Shown: positions 30,582 to 39,156, numbered from the stretch's first letter. The stretch is 40,617 nucleotides of DNA from Longimicrobium sp. (GCF_036388275.1 NZ_DASVSF010000024.1:1-40617), one strand, 5' to 3'. The notes: generated by a model not told the origin, from the letters alone. Program-made: numbers and translations.

Positions 30582-31712
30582 ATGGCCGAGGACAAGACAC
30601 CCACACCCATGGCGCGGGGCCCCGTGCCCGCCGACGCCGTGGCGCGGCACCCGACCGGCCCGATGGGCCAGGTGAGGCCCGAGCACCTGTATCGCGCCGT
30701 GCTGCTGGGTTTTCTGCTGGCGCTGCTGTACCGCTACTTCGACCCGCTCACCCGCGTGTTCCTGATGGTGTACGCGGCGGTCATCATCGCCATCGGGCTC
30801 AACGGGCTGCGCGCGCTCATCCCCGTGCAGCGCAAGTGGATGGCGGCGGGGGTGGGGGTGGTGGTCATCGGCGGGCTGGTGGCGCTGCTGGCGTGGGGAA
30901 CGCCGCTGCTGGTGGGGCAGGTGAAGGACCTCGCCTCGCAGGGCCCCGCCATGGAGCAGCAGATCACCAGTTGGGAGGAGTGGCTGCACACCCGCATGGG
31001 AATGCAGGTGAACATCCCCAGCCCGTCGCAGCTGTTCTCGGGTGGCGGCGGGGGTGGCGGCGCCGCAAAGGTGATGGGTCAGGCGGCGAGCGTGCTGGAG
31101 ATCCTGTTCGTGCCGCTGGTGCTGTTCTTCGGCGCCCTGTTCGCGCTGGCCAGCCCCAACGACCACCTGCTGACCCCCATGATGCGGGTGATGCCCGAAG
31201 GGCTGCGCCTGGCCTGGTACCGCATCTTCCAGCTGCTGGGCGAGCGGATCATGGGGTGGCTGAAGGGCGTGGGGACGGCGATGGTGGGCGTGGGCGCGCT
31301 GAGCGTGGTGGCGTTCTACCTGATCGGCGTGCCCAACGCGCTGCTGCTGGGGCTGTTGAACGGGCTGCTGGAGTTCATTCCACTCGCCGGCCCGTGGATC
31401 GGCGGGCTGTCCGCGACGATGGTGGCGTTCCTGGTGGATCCGACCAAGGGGATGTGGACGGCCATCGCGGCGCTGGCCATCCAGCAGATCGAGGCCAACA
31501 TCATCACGCCGTGGGCCATGTCGCACAACGCCGAGATCCACCCGTTCGTCACCCTGTTCGCCCTGGTGCTGTTCGGCAGCCTGTTCGGCTTTCTGGGCGT
31601 GCTGCTGGCGCTGCCGCTGGTGCTGCTGGTGTGGACTCTGGTGCAGGTGCTGTGGGTGGAGCGCGCGATCGACACCGACCGCGAGCGCATTCAGCCCGTG
31701 GTTCCCGAGTAG
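30582..31712 (+). CDS. AI-2E family transporter (TqsA/PerM-like)
   Basis: A 376-residue membrane protein of the AI-2E transporter family (PF01594). About eight helices: two or three near residues 40-110, then a large extracytoplasmic loop with a glycine run (residues 155-162). Later come FYLIGVPNALLLGLLNGLLEFIPLAGPWIGG (about 245-275), the family signature, and the C-terminal bundle from 290 to 360. Members export autoinducer-2 or act in ion/osmotic exchange; the substrate here is unknown. The GGGAGGGGCGG before ATG 30582 defines the start. Confidence 0.88.
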   Translation: MAEDKTPTPMARGPVPADAVARHPTGPMGQVRPEHLYRAVLLGFLLALLYRYFDPLTRVFLMVYAAVIIAIGLNGLRALIPVQRKWMAAGVGVVVIGGLVALLAWGTPLLVGQVKDLASQGPAMEQQITSWEEWLHTRMGMQVNIPSPSQLFSGGGGGGGAAKVMGQAASVLEILFVPLVLFFGALFALASPNDHLLTPMMRVMPEGLRLAWYRIFQLLGERIMGWLKGVGTAMVGVGALSVVAFYLIGVPNALLLGLLNGLLEFIPLAGPWIGGLSATMVAFLVDPTKGMWTAIAALAIQQIEANIITPWAMSHNAEIHPFVTLFALVLFGSLFGFLGVLLALPLVLLVWTLVQVLWVERAIDTDRERIQPVVPE

Positions 31713-31776
31713 CGCGCGGACGGACCCCGGACGTTCGATCCGCGCGCCGCGTCGTTCACCTGAGCGAGACGATCCG

Positions 31777-32166
31777 ATGACCCAACCCCGTGAGCTGCCG
31801 CTGGGCGCCACGCTGCGCATCATCCGCATGGCGTTCCTGGGCGGCGTCTTCCTCTTTGGAGTGGCGGTCACCTTCCTGGTGGGCCGCGACGGGCCCCGCG
31901 CCCCCGAACGGGCGGCTACCATGCAGGTGATGAACATCATCTTCATCGTCGCGGCCGCGGGGGGAATCCTGTGGATTCAGCGCAAGCACGCCGCGGAGCA
32001 GGACCCCGTCGCACGCAAGTCGCTGAACATCGCGGCGTGGGCGTTCGGGGAGGCCACGGCCCTCTGTGGCGCCGTTCACTATCTGCTGGTGGGCAGCCCC
32101 ATCCCCTACCTGGTGGGGCTGGGGATGATGCTGGCCGCCTTCGCCCTGGTGCCCATCCGCGACTAA
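31777..32166 (+). CDS. Small four-helix membrane protein, unknown
   Basis: A 129-residue protein with about four hydrophobic segments (near residues 18-36, 50-68, 84-105 and 108-126). The order and loops are not those of a family I recognise. GAGCGAGACG precedes the ATG weakly. The methyltransferase gene starts 4 bp after its stop, so the two are very likely cotranscribed. Confidence 0.65.
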   Translation: MTQPRELPLGATLRIIRMAFLGGVFLFGVAVTFLVGRDGPRAPERAATMQVMNIIFIVAAAGGILWIQRKHAAEQDPVARKSLNIAAWAFGEATALCGAVHYLLVGSPIPYLVGLGMMLAAFALVPIRD

Positions 32167-32170
32167 TCCC

Positions 32171-32935
32171 ATGCCGGATGCCACCGCGCGCTTCTCCGAC
32201 CGCGTCGCCGACTACGTCCGCTACCGCCCTGGCTATCCGGACGAGGTGATCCGCGTGCTTCGCGACGAGACGGGGCTGGCGCCGGTGCACGTGGTGGCGG
32301 ACGTGGGATCGGGGACGGGAATTTCGTCCAGGATCTTCCTTGACCAGGGCAACCGGGTGTTCGCCGTGGAGCCCAACCCCGACATGCGCGCCGCCGCCGA
32401 GACGATGCTGGGCGGCGACCCGCGCTTCCGCAGCGTGGCGGGAACGGCGGAAGCGTCCACCCTCGCCGCCGCGGCGGTTGACTATGCCGTGGCGGGCCAG
32501 GCATTCCACTGGTTCGACGCGCCCCGTGCGCGCGACGAGTTCCGGCGCATCGTGCGGCCGGGCGGCTGGGCGGTGCTGCTGTGGAATGCGCGGCGGACGG
32601 ACACCTCGCCGTTCCTGCGCGCGTACGAGGCGCTGCTGCACGAGCACGGGACGGACTACACGTCGGTGAACCACGAGAACATCACCGACGACACCCTGCG
32701 GGCGTTCTTTGGCGGCTCGTACACGCTGCGGACGGCATACAACGAGCAGGTGTTCGACTATGACGGCTTGAAGGGACGGCTGCTCTCGTCGTCGTACGCG
32801 CCCAACGAGGGCCATCCCGGCCACGCGCCGATGATGCGCGCACTGGAGCGGGTCTTCGGCGAGCACCAGGTGGACGGGCGCGTGGTCTTCGAATACGACA
32901 CCAAGATCTACTTCGCCCCGGTGCATCGCGGCTGA
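32171..32935 (+). CDS. Class I SAM-dependent methyltransferase
   Basis: A 254-residue soluble enzyme. Methyltransferase motif I is VVADVGSGTG (41-50), the acidic post-I residue is in FAVEPNPDMR, and motif post-II contains GQAFHWFDAPRARDEFRRIVRPGG. The N-terminal FSDRVADYVRYRPGYP and the FHWFD segment match a common YcgJ/UbiE-like subgroup annotated only as methyltransferase. Target unknown. The ATG at 32171 directly follows the membrane-protein stop (4 bp). Confidence 0.85.
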   Translation: MPDATARFSDRVADYVRYRPGYPDEVIRVLRDETGLAPVHVVADVGSGTGISSRIFLDQGNRVFAVEPNPDMRAAAETMLGGDPRFRSVAGTAEASTLAAAAVDYAVAGQAFHWFDAPRARDEFRRIVRPGGWAVLLWNARRTDTSPFLRAYEALLHEHGTDYTSVNHENITDDTLRAFFGGSYTLRTAYNEQVFDYDGLKGRLLSSSYAPNEGHPGHAPMMRALERVFGEHQVDGRVVFEYDTKIYFAPVHRG

Positions 32936-32991
32936 GAGGGAGAACTTCGATCGGGTTCGACAGGGATCAGCGCATGCCTCGGCCGCCCCTC

Positions 32992-33143
32992 TCCCGGCCT
33001 CTCCCCCATAAACCCCCATGGGGGAGAGGAGAATTCGATTGCGCTCCGGCTGGCCCTGCGCACTCAACTGGCTCCCTTCCCCCGCGGCTGTTTGCGGGGG
33101 AAGGGCTGGGGATGGGGGGGCCGGCCCGAGCACCGGGCCTGCC
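32992..33143 (+). repeat. Intergenic bipartite hairpin repeat, family R1, copy 2
   Basis: Near-identical to 1-150, including both 12-bp hairpins. A related smaller hairpin (CCCTCTCCCGC-TT-GCGGGAGAGGG) follows at 33173-33196. The 32936-33468 gap holds no gene; the end (33290-33365) contains a degenerate tail of the same genomic repeat set. Confidence 0.8.
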
Positions 33144-33468
33144 TCGTCGCACCAAAGTCCGAAGTGTACAACCCTCTCCCGCTTGCGGGAGAGGGTGGCA
33201 CGCGTGTTAGCGCGGCCGGGTGAGGGCCCCACGGCAGCCGAGGCCTCCGTTACAGTGACCGCTGCCGCGCCCTGGCTGGTACGTGCCCCAGGCTAGATCC
33301 TTCGGCCCGCGACGTCCGTGCTGCGGGATGATGTGGTGCGCTTGGGCCTCAGGATGACAGGCTTTGGTGTGGGCTGCGGGATGGAATCGGGGCGGCGGCC
33401 TATGGATGACGAAAGAGCCGCTCGCCTACCACTGGCGGACGGCTCTCCTAACGTTTCCGGCGGCAGCG

Positions 33469-33939
33469 CTACGCGGCGAGCGCCTGCTTGATCTCGTCGA
33501 ACGGGGGCAGCAGGCTGGGGTTGGTGCTGTGCCATGCGTAGCGGATGGCGCCGTCGCTGCCGATCACGAACGCGGCGCGGTCCGAGGCGTTGCGCAGCCC
33601 GGGCCCCAGCGGGCTCTCGCGCAGCACGCCGAACGCTGTCGAGGCCTCGCGGTTGAAGTCCGAGGCGAACAGGTAGTCGGCCCCCACCTCCTGCTTGAAC
33701 CGCTGCAGCACGAACGGCGAATCCACGCTCGTGGCGATCACCCGGGCGTTCAGCCCCGTGTACGTGCCGATGTCGTCGCGCATGGTGCACAACTCTTCGG
33801 TGCAGGTGCTGGTGAACGCCAGCGGAAAGAACAGCAGCACCACGGGTCCCTGCTTCCACTCGTCGGCCAATTGCACCGGCTTCATGTCGGTGGAAACGAG
33901 CGTTACATCCGGCGCGGCATCGCCCTGCTGAAGCCCCAT
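33469..33939 (-). CDS. Peroxiredoxin (BCP-type, atypical 2-Cys)
   Basis: A 156-residue cytosolic peroxidase. The thioredoxin-like fold carries P39-x3-T43-x2-C46 (PLAFTSTC), the peroxidatic Cys motif. C51 lies five residues later, as in E. coli BCP where the resolving Cys has that spacing. It reduces peroxides using thioredoxin. The TTG at 33957 upstream is possible, but ATG 33939 gives the usual start MGLQQGDAAPDVTL; GAGG lies about 9 nt upstream. It is followed on the same strand by two further genes upstream of it (33967-34809), probably one minus-strand unit. Confidence 0.9.
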   Translation of the reverse strand: MGLQQGDAAPDVTLVSTDMKPVQLADEWKQGPVVLLFFPLAFTSTCTEELCTMRDDIGTYTGLNARVIATSVDSPFVLQRFKQEVGADYLFASDFNREASTAFGVLRESPLGPGLRNASDRAAFVIGSDGAIRYAWHSTNPSLLPPFDEIKQALAA

Positions 33940-33966
33940 CGATCGGTCCCTCGGCAAAAGTGTGGT

Positions 33967-34431
33967 TCAGGAATCTTCTTCGGCCGCCGCCAGGCGCAAC
34001 GTGCCGAGCGCCTGGCGCACCAGCTCGCGCTCGGCCTCCTGCTCGCCCGCGGGGGCAACGTACGTGGCGAACATCATCACGCCGGGCGCGGAGGCTACGG
34101 CCACCATCCAGAAAGTCACATCGCCTTCGTCCTCGTCCTCCGCCTCGTACTCGCAGACGGCCAGCTCGGCGCCGCCCTCCAGGGGCAGGTCGTCGACGTC
34201 GTCCTCTTCCAACTCCACGCCTCGGTCTTCCAAAAAGGCGTACAGCTCTTCGGCGGGGTCGGGAAAGTCGTCCTCCGCATCGAACGAGATGAGGTGAAGC
34301 GTGCCGATCCCCTCGTCCTCGCGCCACACCTCGAGGCCGCCCTGCTCCTCGTCCGGCGCCGCCGACCACCCCGCCGGCGGCACCATGCTGAACCGGCCGT
34401 CGGGGTCCTGCACCCGCTCCTTCTCGCTCAT
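33967..34431 (-). CDS. Acidic hypothetical protein
   Basis: A 154-residue protein that is very acidic in the middle (runs such as ELEEDDVDDLP and YEAEDEDEGDV). Its start, FSMVPPAGWSAAPDEEQGG, resembles small DcrB/DUF1795-like domains, but I cannot assign a family. ATG 34431 has GGGAG 8 nt upstream; ATG 34437 is the alternative. No signal peptide. It ends 27 bp before the peroxiredoxin gene and is likely cotranscribed. Confidence 0.65.
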   Translation of the reverse strand: MSEKERVQDPDGRFSMVPPAGWSAAPDEEQGGLEVWREDEGIGTLHLISFDAEDDFPDPAEELYAFLEDRGVELEEDDVDDLPLEGGAELAVCEYEAEDEDEGDVTFWMVAVASAPGVMMFATYVAPAGEQEAERELVRQALGTLRLAAAEEDS

Positions 34432-34545
34432 CCGCATTTCTCCCGCTGAGGATGGGGCGCGCAAGATGCCACACGCCCGAACGCCCGGCAAGCGGTCCGC
34501 ATCGGACCGCCACCGGGCGCTCGCCCCTCCCCACCACCACACCCG

Positions 34546-34809
34546 TCACGCCGCCGGCCGCACCCTCGCATCGCCCGAACGCTGGATGTTCGCCGCCAGC
34601 CCCGTGCGATCGTCCGCGACGGGTTCCCGCGCGAGGAGCCGGAGCGCCGGGTGGACGGCGGTGGCCGGCGTGGCGCCGAACTGCGCCTGCACGCGGGTGA
34701 TGTCCTCCAGCGGCACCGAGGTAGCCATGAAGCGGCGCAGCTTGTCCAGAAACTCCTGCTCGATGCGCTCGGCGAGGGAGCGCGCATATTCAGTCCGTTG
34801 ATCGTCCAT
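34546..34809 (-). CDS. Small hypothetical protein
   Basis: An 87-residue basic-to-acidic mixed protein (TEYARSLAERIEQEFLDKLRRFM, a likely coiled helix, then RVQAQFGAT). No family recognised. No SD is visible for ATG 34809, and the frame stays open upstream, so start and reality are uncertain. It is the most upstream gene of a minus-strand group. Confidence 0.45.
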   Translation of the reverse strand: MDDQRTEYARSLAERIEQEFLDKLRRFMATSVPLEDITRVQAQFGATPATAVHPALRLLAREPVADDRTGLAANIQRSGDARVRPAA

Positions 34810-34991
34810 CGGAGTGCCCGTGGGTCGTAAGTCGGCGTCATCCTGCACGGACCAAGGATCGCCCTTCCGCGCCCCCGCGGCATGGGTACTTTGCACTATC
34901 TTCTGTCAGGCGATTGACCGTCCGGATTCACGCGGTCAGATTCAGTGCCGAGCAGGAAGTTCCGAGATCGGGCCCGACAGGGGAGGATACG

Positions 34992-35282
34992 ATGGAGAAG
35001 CGCACCGGCGTCGGTGAAGGATCGTTGGTGATGATCGATCCACAGGTATGCGGAGGCATGCCGGTCGTCCGCGGCACGCGCATCGCCGTGCACACGCTGG
35101 CCGACCTGGCCGGACAGGGCGCACCCGACCAGGAGCTGCTGGAAGACTATCCTTCGCTCACGGCGGACAGCCTTTCGGCCGCGCTCGCGTACGCCCGCGC
35201 AAACCCGCGACGCAATCAACCTGTACCGACTCCGTGGATCGGCGGAACGGTGGTGCGCACGACCGCCCGGGAGCACGGGTGA
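34992..35282 (+). CDS. DUF433 (antitoxin-like) protein
   Basis: A 96-residue protein. The DUF433 core is clear: MIDPQVCGGMPVVRGTRIAVHTLADLAGQG, then LLEDYPSLTADSLSAALAYARANPRR. These proteins are winged-helix-like and usually pair with a PIN-like DUF5615 toxin encoded just downstream. No such gene follows here; a ligase gene does. GGAGG lies 5 nt before the ATG at 34992. The C-terminal ~20 residues look unconserved. It could be an orphan antitoxin or a regulator. Confidence 0.82.
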   Translation: MEKRTGVGEGSLVMIDPQVCGGMPVVRGTRIAVHTLADLAGQGAPDQELLEDYPSLTADSLSAALAYARANPRRNQPVPTPWIGGTVVRTTAREHG

Positions 35283-35307
35283 TCCGCCATTCTCTCCGGA
35301 CGACGAG

Positions 35308-36918
35308 TTGAAGGACTTCGCCGCGCTGTACGCAGAGCTGGACGAGACCACGAAGACGGGCGAGAAGGTGGATGCGCTCGCCCGCTACTTCGCGGCCGCG
35401 AACCCGGCCGATGCCGCGTGGGCCGTGCACTTCCTGAGCGGAAGGCGGCCCAAGCGGCTCGTTGGCGCGCGCAAGCTGGCGGCGTGGGCCATGGAGGCGG
35501 CCGACGTGCCCGAGTGGCTGTTCGCGGAGTGCTACGATTCCGTCGGCGACCTGGCCGAAACCATCTCCCTCCTTCTCCCGCCATCGGGCGCATCCACCGA
35601 CCTGCCGCTGCGGCACTGGGTGGAGGAGCGCCTGCTTCCCCTGCGCGGCGAGGACGAGGCGGGGCAGCGCGGCGAAATCCAGCAGGCCTGGGCAGAGCTG
35701 GACGGGCCGCAGGCGTACGTGTGGAACAAGCTGATCACCGGCAGCTTTCGCGTGGGCGTGTCGCAGAGCCTGGTGGTCCGCGCGCTGGCCCGCGTGTCGG
35801 GCGTGGACGAGGCGGCCGTCGCGCACCGGATGATGGGCGCGTGGGACCCCAATCCCGAGTTCTACGCGCGGCTGTTGGAGATGGACACGCGCGACACCGA
35901 CCTCAGCCGCCCGTACCCGTTCTTCCTGGCGTACGCGCTGGAGGGCGAGCTGGAATCGCTGGGCGATGCGCGCGACTGGCAGGCCGAGTGGAAGTGGGAC
36001 GGCATCCGCTCGCAGGTGATCCGGCGCGGCGGCTCCACCTTCATCTGGTCGCGCGGCGAAGAACTGATCACGGAGCGCTTTCCCGAGCTGGCGCACGCCG
36101 CCGCCCTGCTCCCCGACGGCACCGTGCTGGATGGCGAGATCATGCCCTGGCGCGACGGGCCGCTCCCGTTCGCGCAGCTGCAGCGGCGCATCGGACGCAA
36201 GGTGCTGGGGCCCAAGATTTTGGCCGAGGTGCCGGTAGTCCTGCTCGCGTACGACCTGCTGGAGGTGGATGGCGTGGACGTCCGCGAGCAGCCCCAGGCC
36301 TGGCGCCGCGCGCGGCTCGAGGAGCTGGTGCGGGCGACGCCTTCCGGCGGGCGCTTTCTCCTTTCGCCGGTGGTGGCCGCGGCGGACTGGGATGGCGTGC
36401 TGCAGGCCCACCGCGACGCCCGCGCCCGCTCCGCCGAGGGGCTGATGCTCAAGCGGGCGGACGCGCCGTACGGCGTGGGCCGGAGGAAGGGCGCGTGGTG
36501 GAAGTGGAAGGTGGAGCCGTTCACCATCGACGCCGTGCTGATCTACGCGCAGCGGGGACACGGCCGCCGCGCGTCGCTGTACACCGACTACACGTTCGGC
36601 GTGTGGAAGGAGGGCGAGCTGGTGCCCTTCGCCAAGGCGTACTCGGGGCTGACGGACGTGGAGATCCGCAAGGTGGATTCGTTCGTGCGCCGCAACACGA
36701 CGCAGAAGTTCGGGCCGGTGCGCACGGTGAAGCCCGAGCTGGTGTTCGAGCTCGCCTTCGAAGGCATCCAGCGCTCGCCCCGCCACAAGAGCGGCGTCGC
36801 GGTCCGCTTTCCCCGCATGCTCCGCTGGCGCACGGACAAGAAGCCGGAAGACGCCGACTCGCTGGACACGATCTTCTCCCTCCTGGAATCGGCGGCGGCC
36901 CAGGCCTCGGGCGACTGA
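35308..36918 (+). CDS. ATP-dependent DNA ligase (LigB/'cisplatin damage response' type)
   Basis: A 536-residue ligase. An N-terminal helical domain (1-205) precedes the adenylation domain with motif I K-x-D-G-x-R at K229-W-D-G-I-R234, the adenylated lysine. The nucleotidyltransferase motifs continue with VLDGEIM, LLAYDLLEVDG and LMLKRADAPYGVG. The OB-fold domain follows (about 405-525). The start MKDFAALYAELDETTKTGEKVDAL and GRRPKRLV match the group annotated as cisplatin-damage-response ligases, which often sit with an exonuclease and a DEXH helicase. Those partners are absent here. The start is TTG 35308, chosen by family alignment; the SD is poor. Confidence 0.88.
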   Translation: MKDFAALYAELDETTKTGEKVDALARYFAAANPADAAWAVHFLSGRRPKRLVGARKLAAWAMEAADVPEWLFAECYDSVGDLAETISLLLPPSGASTDLPLRHWVEERLLPLRGEDEAGQRGEIQQAWAELDGPQAYVWNKLITGSFRVGVSQSLVVRALARVSGVDEAAVAHRMMGAWDPNPEFYARLLEMDTRDTDLSRPYPFFLAYALEGELESLGDARDWQAEWKWDGIRSQVIRRGGSTFIWSRGEELITERFPELAHAAALLPDGTVLDGEIMPWRDGPLPFAQLQRRIGRKVLGPKILAEVPVVLLAYDLLEVDGVDVREQPQAWRRARLEELVRATPSGGRFLLSPVVAAADWDGVLQAHRDARARSAEGLMLKRADAPYGVGRRKGAWWKWKVEPFTIDAVLIYAQRGHGRRASLYTDYTFGVWKEGELVPFAKAYSGLTDVEIRKVDSFVRRNTTQKFGPVRTVKPELVFELAFEGIQRSPRHKSGVAVRFPRMLRWRTDKKPEDADSLDTIFSLLESAAAQASGD

Positions 36919-36963
36919 CGGGCCCGGTCAGTCGCGACGTGGGAAGACGATGCGGCCGCGCGG

Positions 36964-37039
36964 TGTCATCCCGATGGAGCGGCCCCGGGTTACTCAGCCC
37001 TGACACCGTGGATTGCAGCGACTGAGGGATCCGCCACAC
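36964..37039 (-). repeat. Dispersed repeat family R2, copy 3 (inverted)
   Basis: Reads in reverse as GTGTGGCGGATCCCTCAGTC through GGATGACA. With the direct copy at 37162-37250 it makes a head-to-head pair around a 122-bp centre. The 36919-37329 gap has no gene. Confidence 0.75.
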
Positions 37040-37161
37040 AGCGCGCCGCATCGCGTGAAAACTACGGTCGTCCCCATTGCTTGGACGTGTCGCCCACGGT
37101 GCCGCTGGTCCGCGGGATGTTCGATCTCTGGCGGCGTCGGTCTGCTTCCGTCCCGCGAAGT

Positions 37162-37250
37162 ATGTGGCGGATCCCTCGGTCGCTGCCGTCTGACGTGCAG
37201 GGGCAGATTCGCCGCGGCCGCTCCGTCGGGATGACAGGTGCGCTTCGGTC
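37162..37250 (+). repeat. Dispersed repeat family R2, copy 4
   Basis: Same head and tail as the other copies, ending GCCGCTCCGTCGGGATGACA plus GTGCGCTTCGG. It lies 80 bp before the GntR gene. Confidence 0.78.
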
Positions 37251-37329
37251 GACACGTTGCGCGTCTGGCGCATCTCCCGTTTCGGCGGAAACACTTGACC
37301 GCGGCGTTCTGCCGCCGCATCCCTTCCCC

Positions 37330-37698
37330 ATGTTCCACATCGACCCGACCGATCCCACGCCGGTGGAAGCGCAGATCGTCCGCACGGTGCGCGCGGCCAT
37401 CGGCGCCGGCGCGCTGGGCCCCGGCGATACGCTCCCAACCGTCCGCCAGCTTGCGGTGGACCTGCGCGTGGGCGCCAACGCGGTCGCCCGCGCCTACACC
37501 GAGCTGGAGAAGCAGCAGGTACTCGAAACCATGGCCGGGGTGGGCACCGTAGTGAGGGCATCTTCCGACGCCATCGACCGCGAGGAGCTGCTCGCGGAAC
37601 TGTGCGCGCTGGAAGACGGGTTCCTGCGCGAGGCGGCCGCGCTGGGATTTTCGCTGGACGACGTGATCATTCACCTGGACAGCCGCCGCAACCGCTAA
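37330..37698 (+). CDS. GntR family regulator (YtrA subfamily)
   Basis: A 122-residue DNA-binding protein. The winged helix spans about residues 10-75: PVEAQIVRTVRAAIGAGALGPGDTLPTVRQLAVDL, then ANAVARAYTELEKQQVLETMAGVGTVV. The C-terminal ~45 residues are a short helical dimerisation region, as in the small YtrA subgroup. That subgroup often controls a neighbouring transporter or membrane gene. ATG 37330 fits the family start. The slipin gene starts 10 bp after its stop, so the two form an operon. Confidence 0.88.
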   Translation: MFHIDPTDPTPVEAQIVRTVRAAIGAGALGPGDTLPTVRQLAVDLRVGANAVARAYTELEKQQVLETMAGVGTVVRASSDAIDREELLAELCALEDGFLREAAALGFSLDDVIIHLDSRRNR

Positions 37699-37708
37699 GG
37701 GGAATCCC

Positions 37709-38701
37709 ATGCCGGGCACCGACCTCACGCAGTACAAGGCGAACATGCCCCAGCTCACGCCGGGAAGCGTTCCGCGCGGCAACGTCCTCGGAACGCTGGC
37801 GCTCACCATCCCGTCCGTCATCGGCGGAGCGATCACGGCCGCCGCGGGCGAGCCGCTGGCGCTGATTGCCGGGATCGGAATCGGCTGCGTCGCCATGTTC
37901 TCGCCCAAGATCGCGCAGCAGTGGGAGCGCGCGGTGGTGCTGAAGTTCGGCAAGTACGTGGGGCTGCAGGGCCCCGGCGTGTTCTGGGTGATCCCGGGCG
38001 TGCACACGGTGGCGGCCTGGGTGGATCATCGCACCACCACGACCTCCTTCGCGGCCGAGCAGACGCTGACCAGCGACGCCGTGCCGGTGAACGTGGACGC
38101 GGTCCTGTTCTGGACGGTGTACGACGCCGAAAAGGCCGCCCTCGAGGTGCAGGACTACCGGCAGGCGGTGAGCTGGGCGTCGCAGACGGCGCTACGTGAC
38201 ATCATCGGCCGCACGTCGCTCTCGGAGCTGCTGGCCGGACGGGAAAAGATCGAGCAGGAGCTGCAAGGGCTCATTGACAGCCGTACGACGCCGTGGGGGG
38301 TGACGGTGCACTCGGTGGAGATGCGTGACGTGGTGATTCCGGCGTCGCTGCAGGACGCCATGAGCCGGCAGGCGCAGGCCACGCGCGAAAAGCAGGCGCG
38401 CATCATCCTGGGCGAGGCCGAGGTGGAGATCGCCAAGCTGTTCGAGAAGGCGGCCGAAAGCTACCAGGGGAACCCGGTGGCGCTGCAGCTTCGGCAGATG
38501 AACATCCTGTACGAGGGGCTGAAGCAGAAGGGCGGTATGATGGTGGTGCCCAGCACCATCGTCGACAGCATGGGGGCGAGCGGCATCATGGCCGCGGCGG
38601 CGCTCGCCAAGCAGTCCCAGGACGAACGCGCCACGCCGTCCTCGATGTCGGCGGACCCGTTCGCCGGGAGCGAGTTGCGGATCGTTACGGACGAGGACTG
38701 A
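37709..38701 (+). CDS. SPFH/band 7 (slipin/stomatin-like) protein
   Basis: A 330-residue membrane-anchored scaffold protein. Two hydrophobic stretches (about 26-48 and 50-66) are followed by the band 7 domain (about 70-250): ERAVVLKFGKYVGLQGPGVFWVIP, VPVNVDAVLFWTVYDAEKA, LRDIIGRTSLSELLAGRE, PWGVTVHSVEMRDVVIPASLQDAMSRQAQATREKQARII. The C-terminus has a helical tail. Such proteins oligomerise at the membrane and often stabilise partner complexes. GGGGAATCCC precedes the ATG. It is cotranscribed with the GntR gene. Confidence 0.9.
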   Translation: MPGTDLTQYKANMPQLTPGSVPRGNVLGTLALTIPSVIGGAITAAAGEPLALIAGIGIGCVAMFSPKIAQQWERAVVLKFGKYVGLQGPGVFWVIPGVHTVAAWVDHRTTTTSFAAEQTLTSDAVPVNVDAVLFWTVYDAEKAALEVQDYRQAVSWASQTALRDIIGRTSLSELLAGREKIEQELQGLIDSRTTPWGVTVHSVEMRDVVIPASLQDAMSRQAQATREKQARIILGEAEVEIAKLFEKAAESYQGNPVALQLRQMNILYEGLKQKGGMMVVPSTIVDSMGASGIMAAAALAKQSQDERATPSSMSADPFAGSELRIVTDED

Positions 38702-38703
38702 AG

Positions 38704-38850
38704 GGGCCCCACCCCCGGCCCCTCCCCGCACAAACTGCGTGCGGAGAGGGGAGAACCCGGATTGGTGGGTCCGAGCAGGTTCGGTGCGTCGGCGGGCGCC
38801 CCCCATCCCCAGCCCTTCCCCCGCAAACTGCGCGGGAGAAGGGAGCCAGT
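38704..38850. repeat. R1-related hairpin repeats (inverted orientation)
   Basis: Two GC-rich hairpins with R1 loops (ACAAACTGCGTG and GCAAACTGCGC). Part of a gene-free 38702-39156 gap lying between the convergent slipin and malate synthase genes. Confidence 0.65.
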
Positions 38851-38913
38851 GTGGCGCGTCCCCTCGATGGTGGCGCGCCACATCTGTCATCCAGTCGAGG
38901 TCTCGGCTCCGCT

Positions 38914-38963
38914 GGGGCGAATGAATTCGCGGCAACGAGGCCCAAAGTCCGCCTGCGCGGACT
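38914..38963 (-). repeat. Dispersed repeat family R3, copy 2
   Basis: Contains GGGCGAATGAATTCGC and CGCGCAGGCGGACTTTGGGC in reverse sense, matching the block at 25379-25432. Confidence 0.68.
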
Positions 38964-39009
38964 GCATGCGGAGTCGTGCGCACCAGGCCAGACGGAGCGC
39001 GCAAAACTG

Positions 39010-39145
39010 GCGCCTCTCCCCCGCGCAGTTTGCGGGGGAGAGGTTGGGAGAGGGGGGCGGCCGCGGCATGCGCTCAACCCAGTCGAACCCCGTCCGAAGT
39101 TCTCCCCTCTCCGCACAGCAGTATCGTGCGGGGAGGGGCCTCCGC
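39010..39145 (+). repeat. R1-related hairpin repeats
   Basis: A 12-bp hairpin CCTCTCCCCCGC-GCAGTTT-GCGGGGGAGAGG near 39016-39046 and a second one near 39104-39138. The second ends just before the malate synthase stop codon, so it may also act as a 3' hairpin for that gene. Confidence 0.65.
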
Positions 39146-39156
39146 GGTTACACCCC

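Noticed and set aside
33018..33296. A possible small protein in the R1 repeat (similar peptides at 26-355 and 20777-21037).
   Set aside because: The frame is produced by a repeated non-coding hairpin element; the same low-complexity peptide recurs wherever the repeat does.
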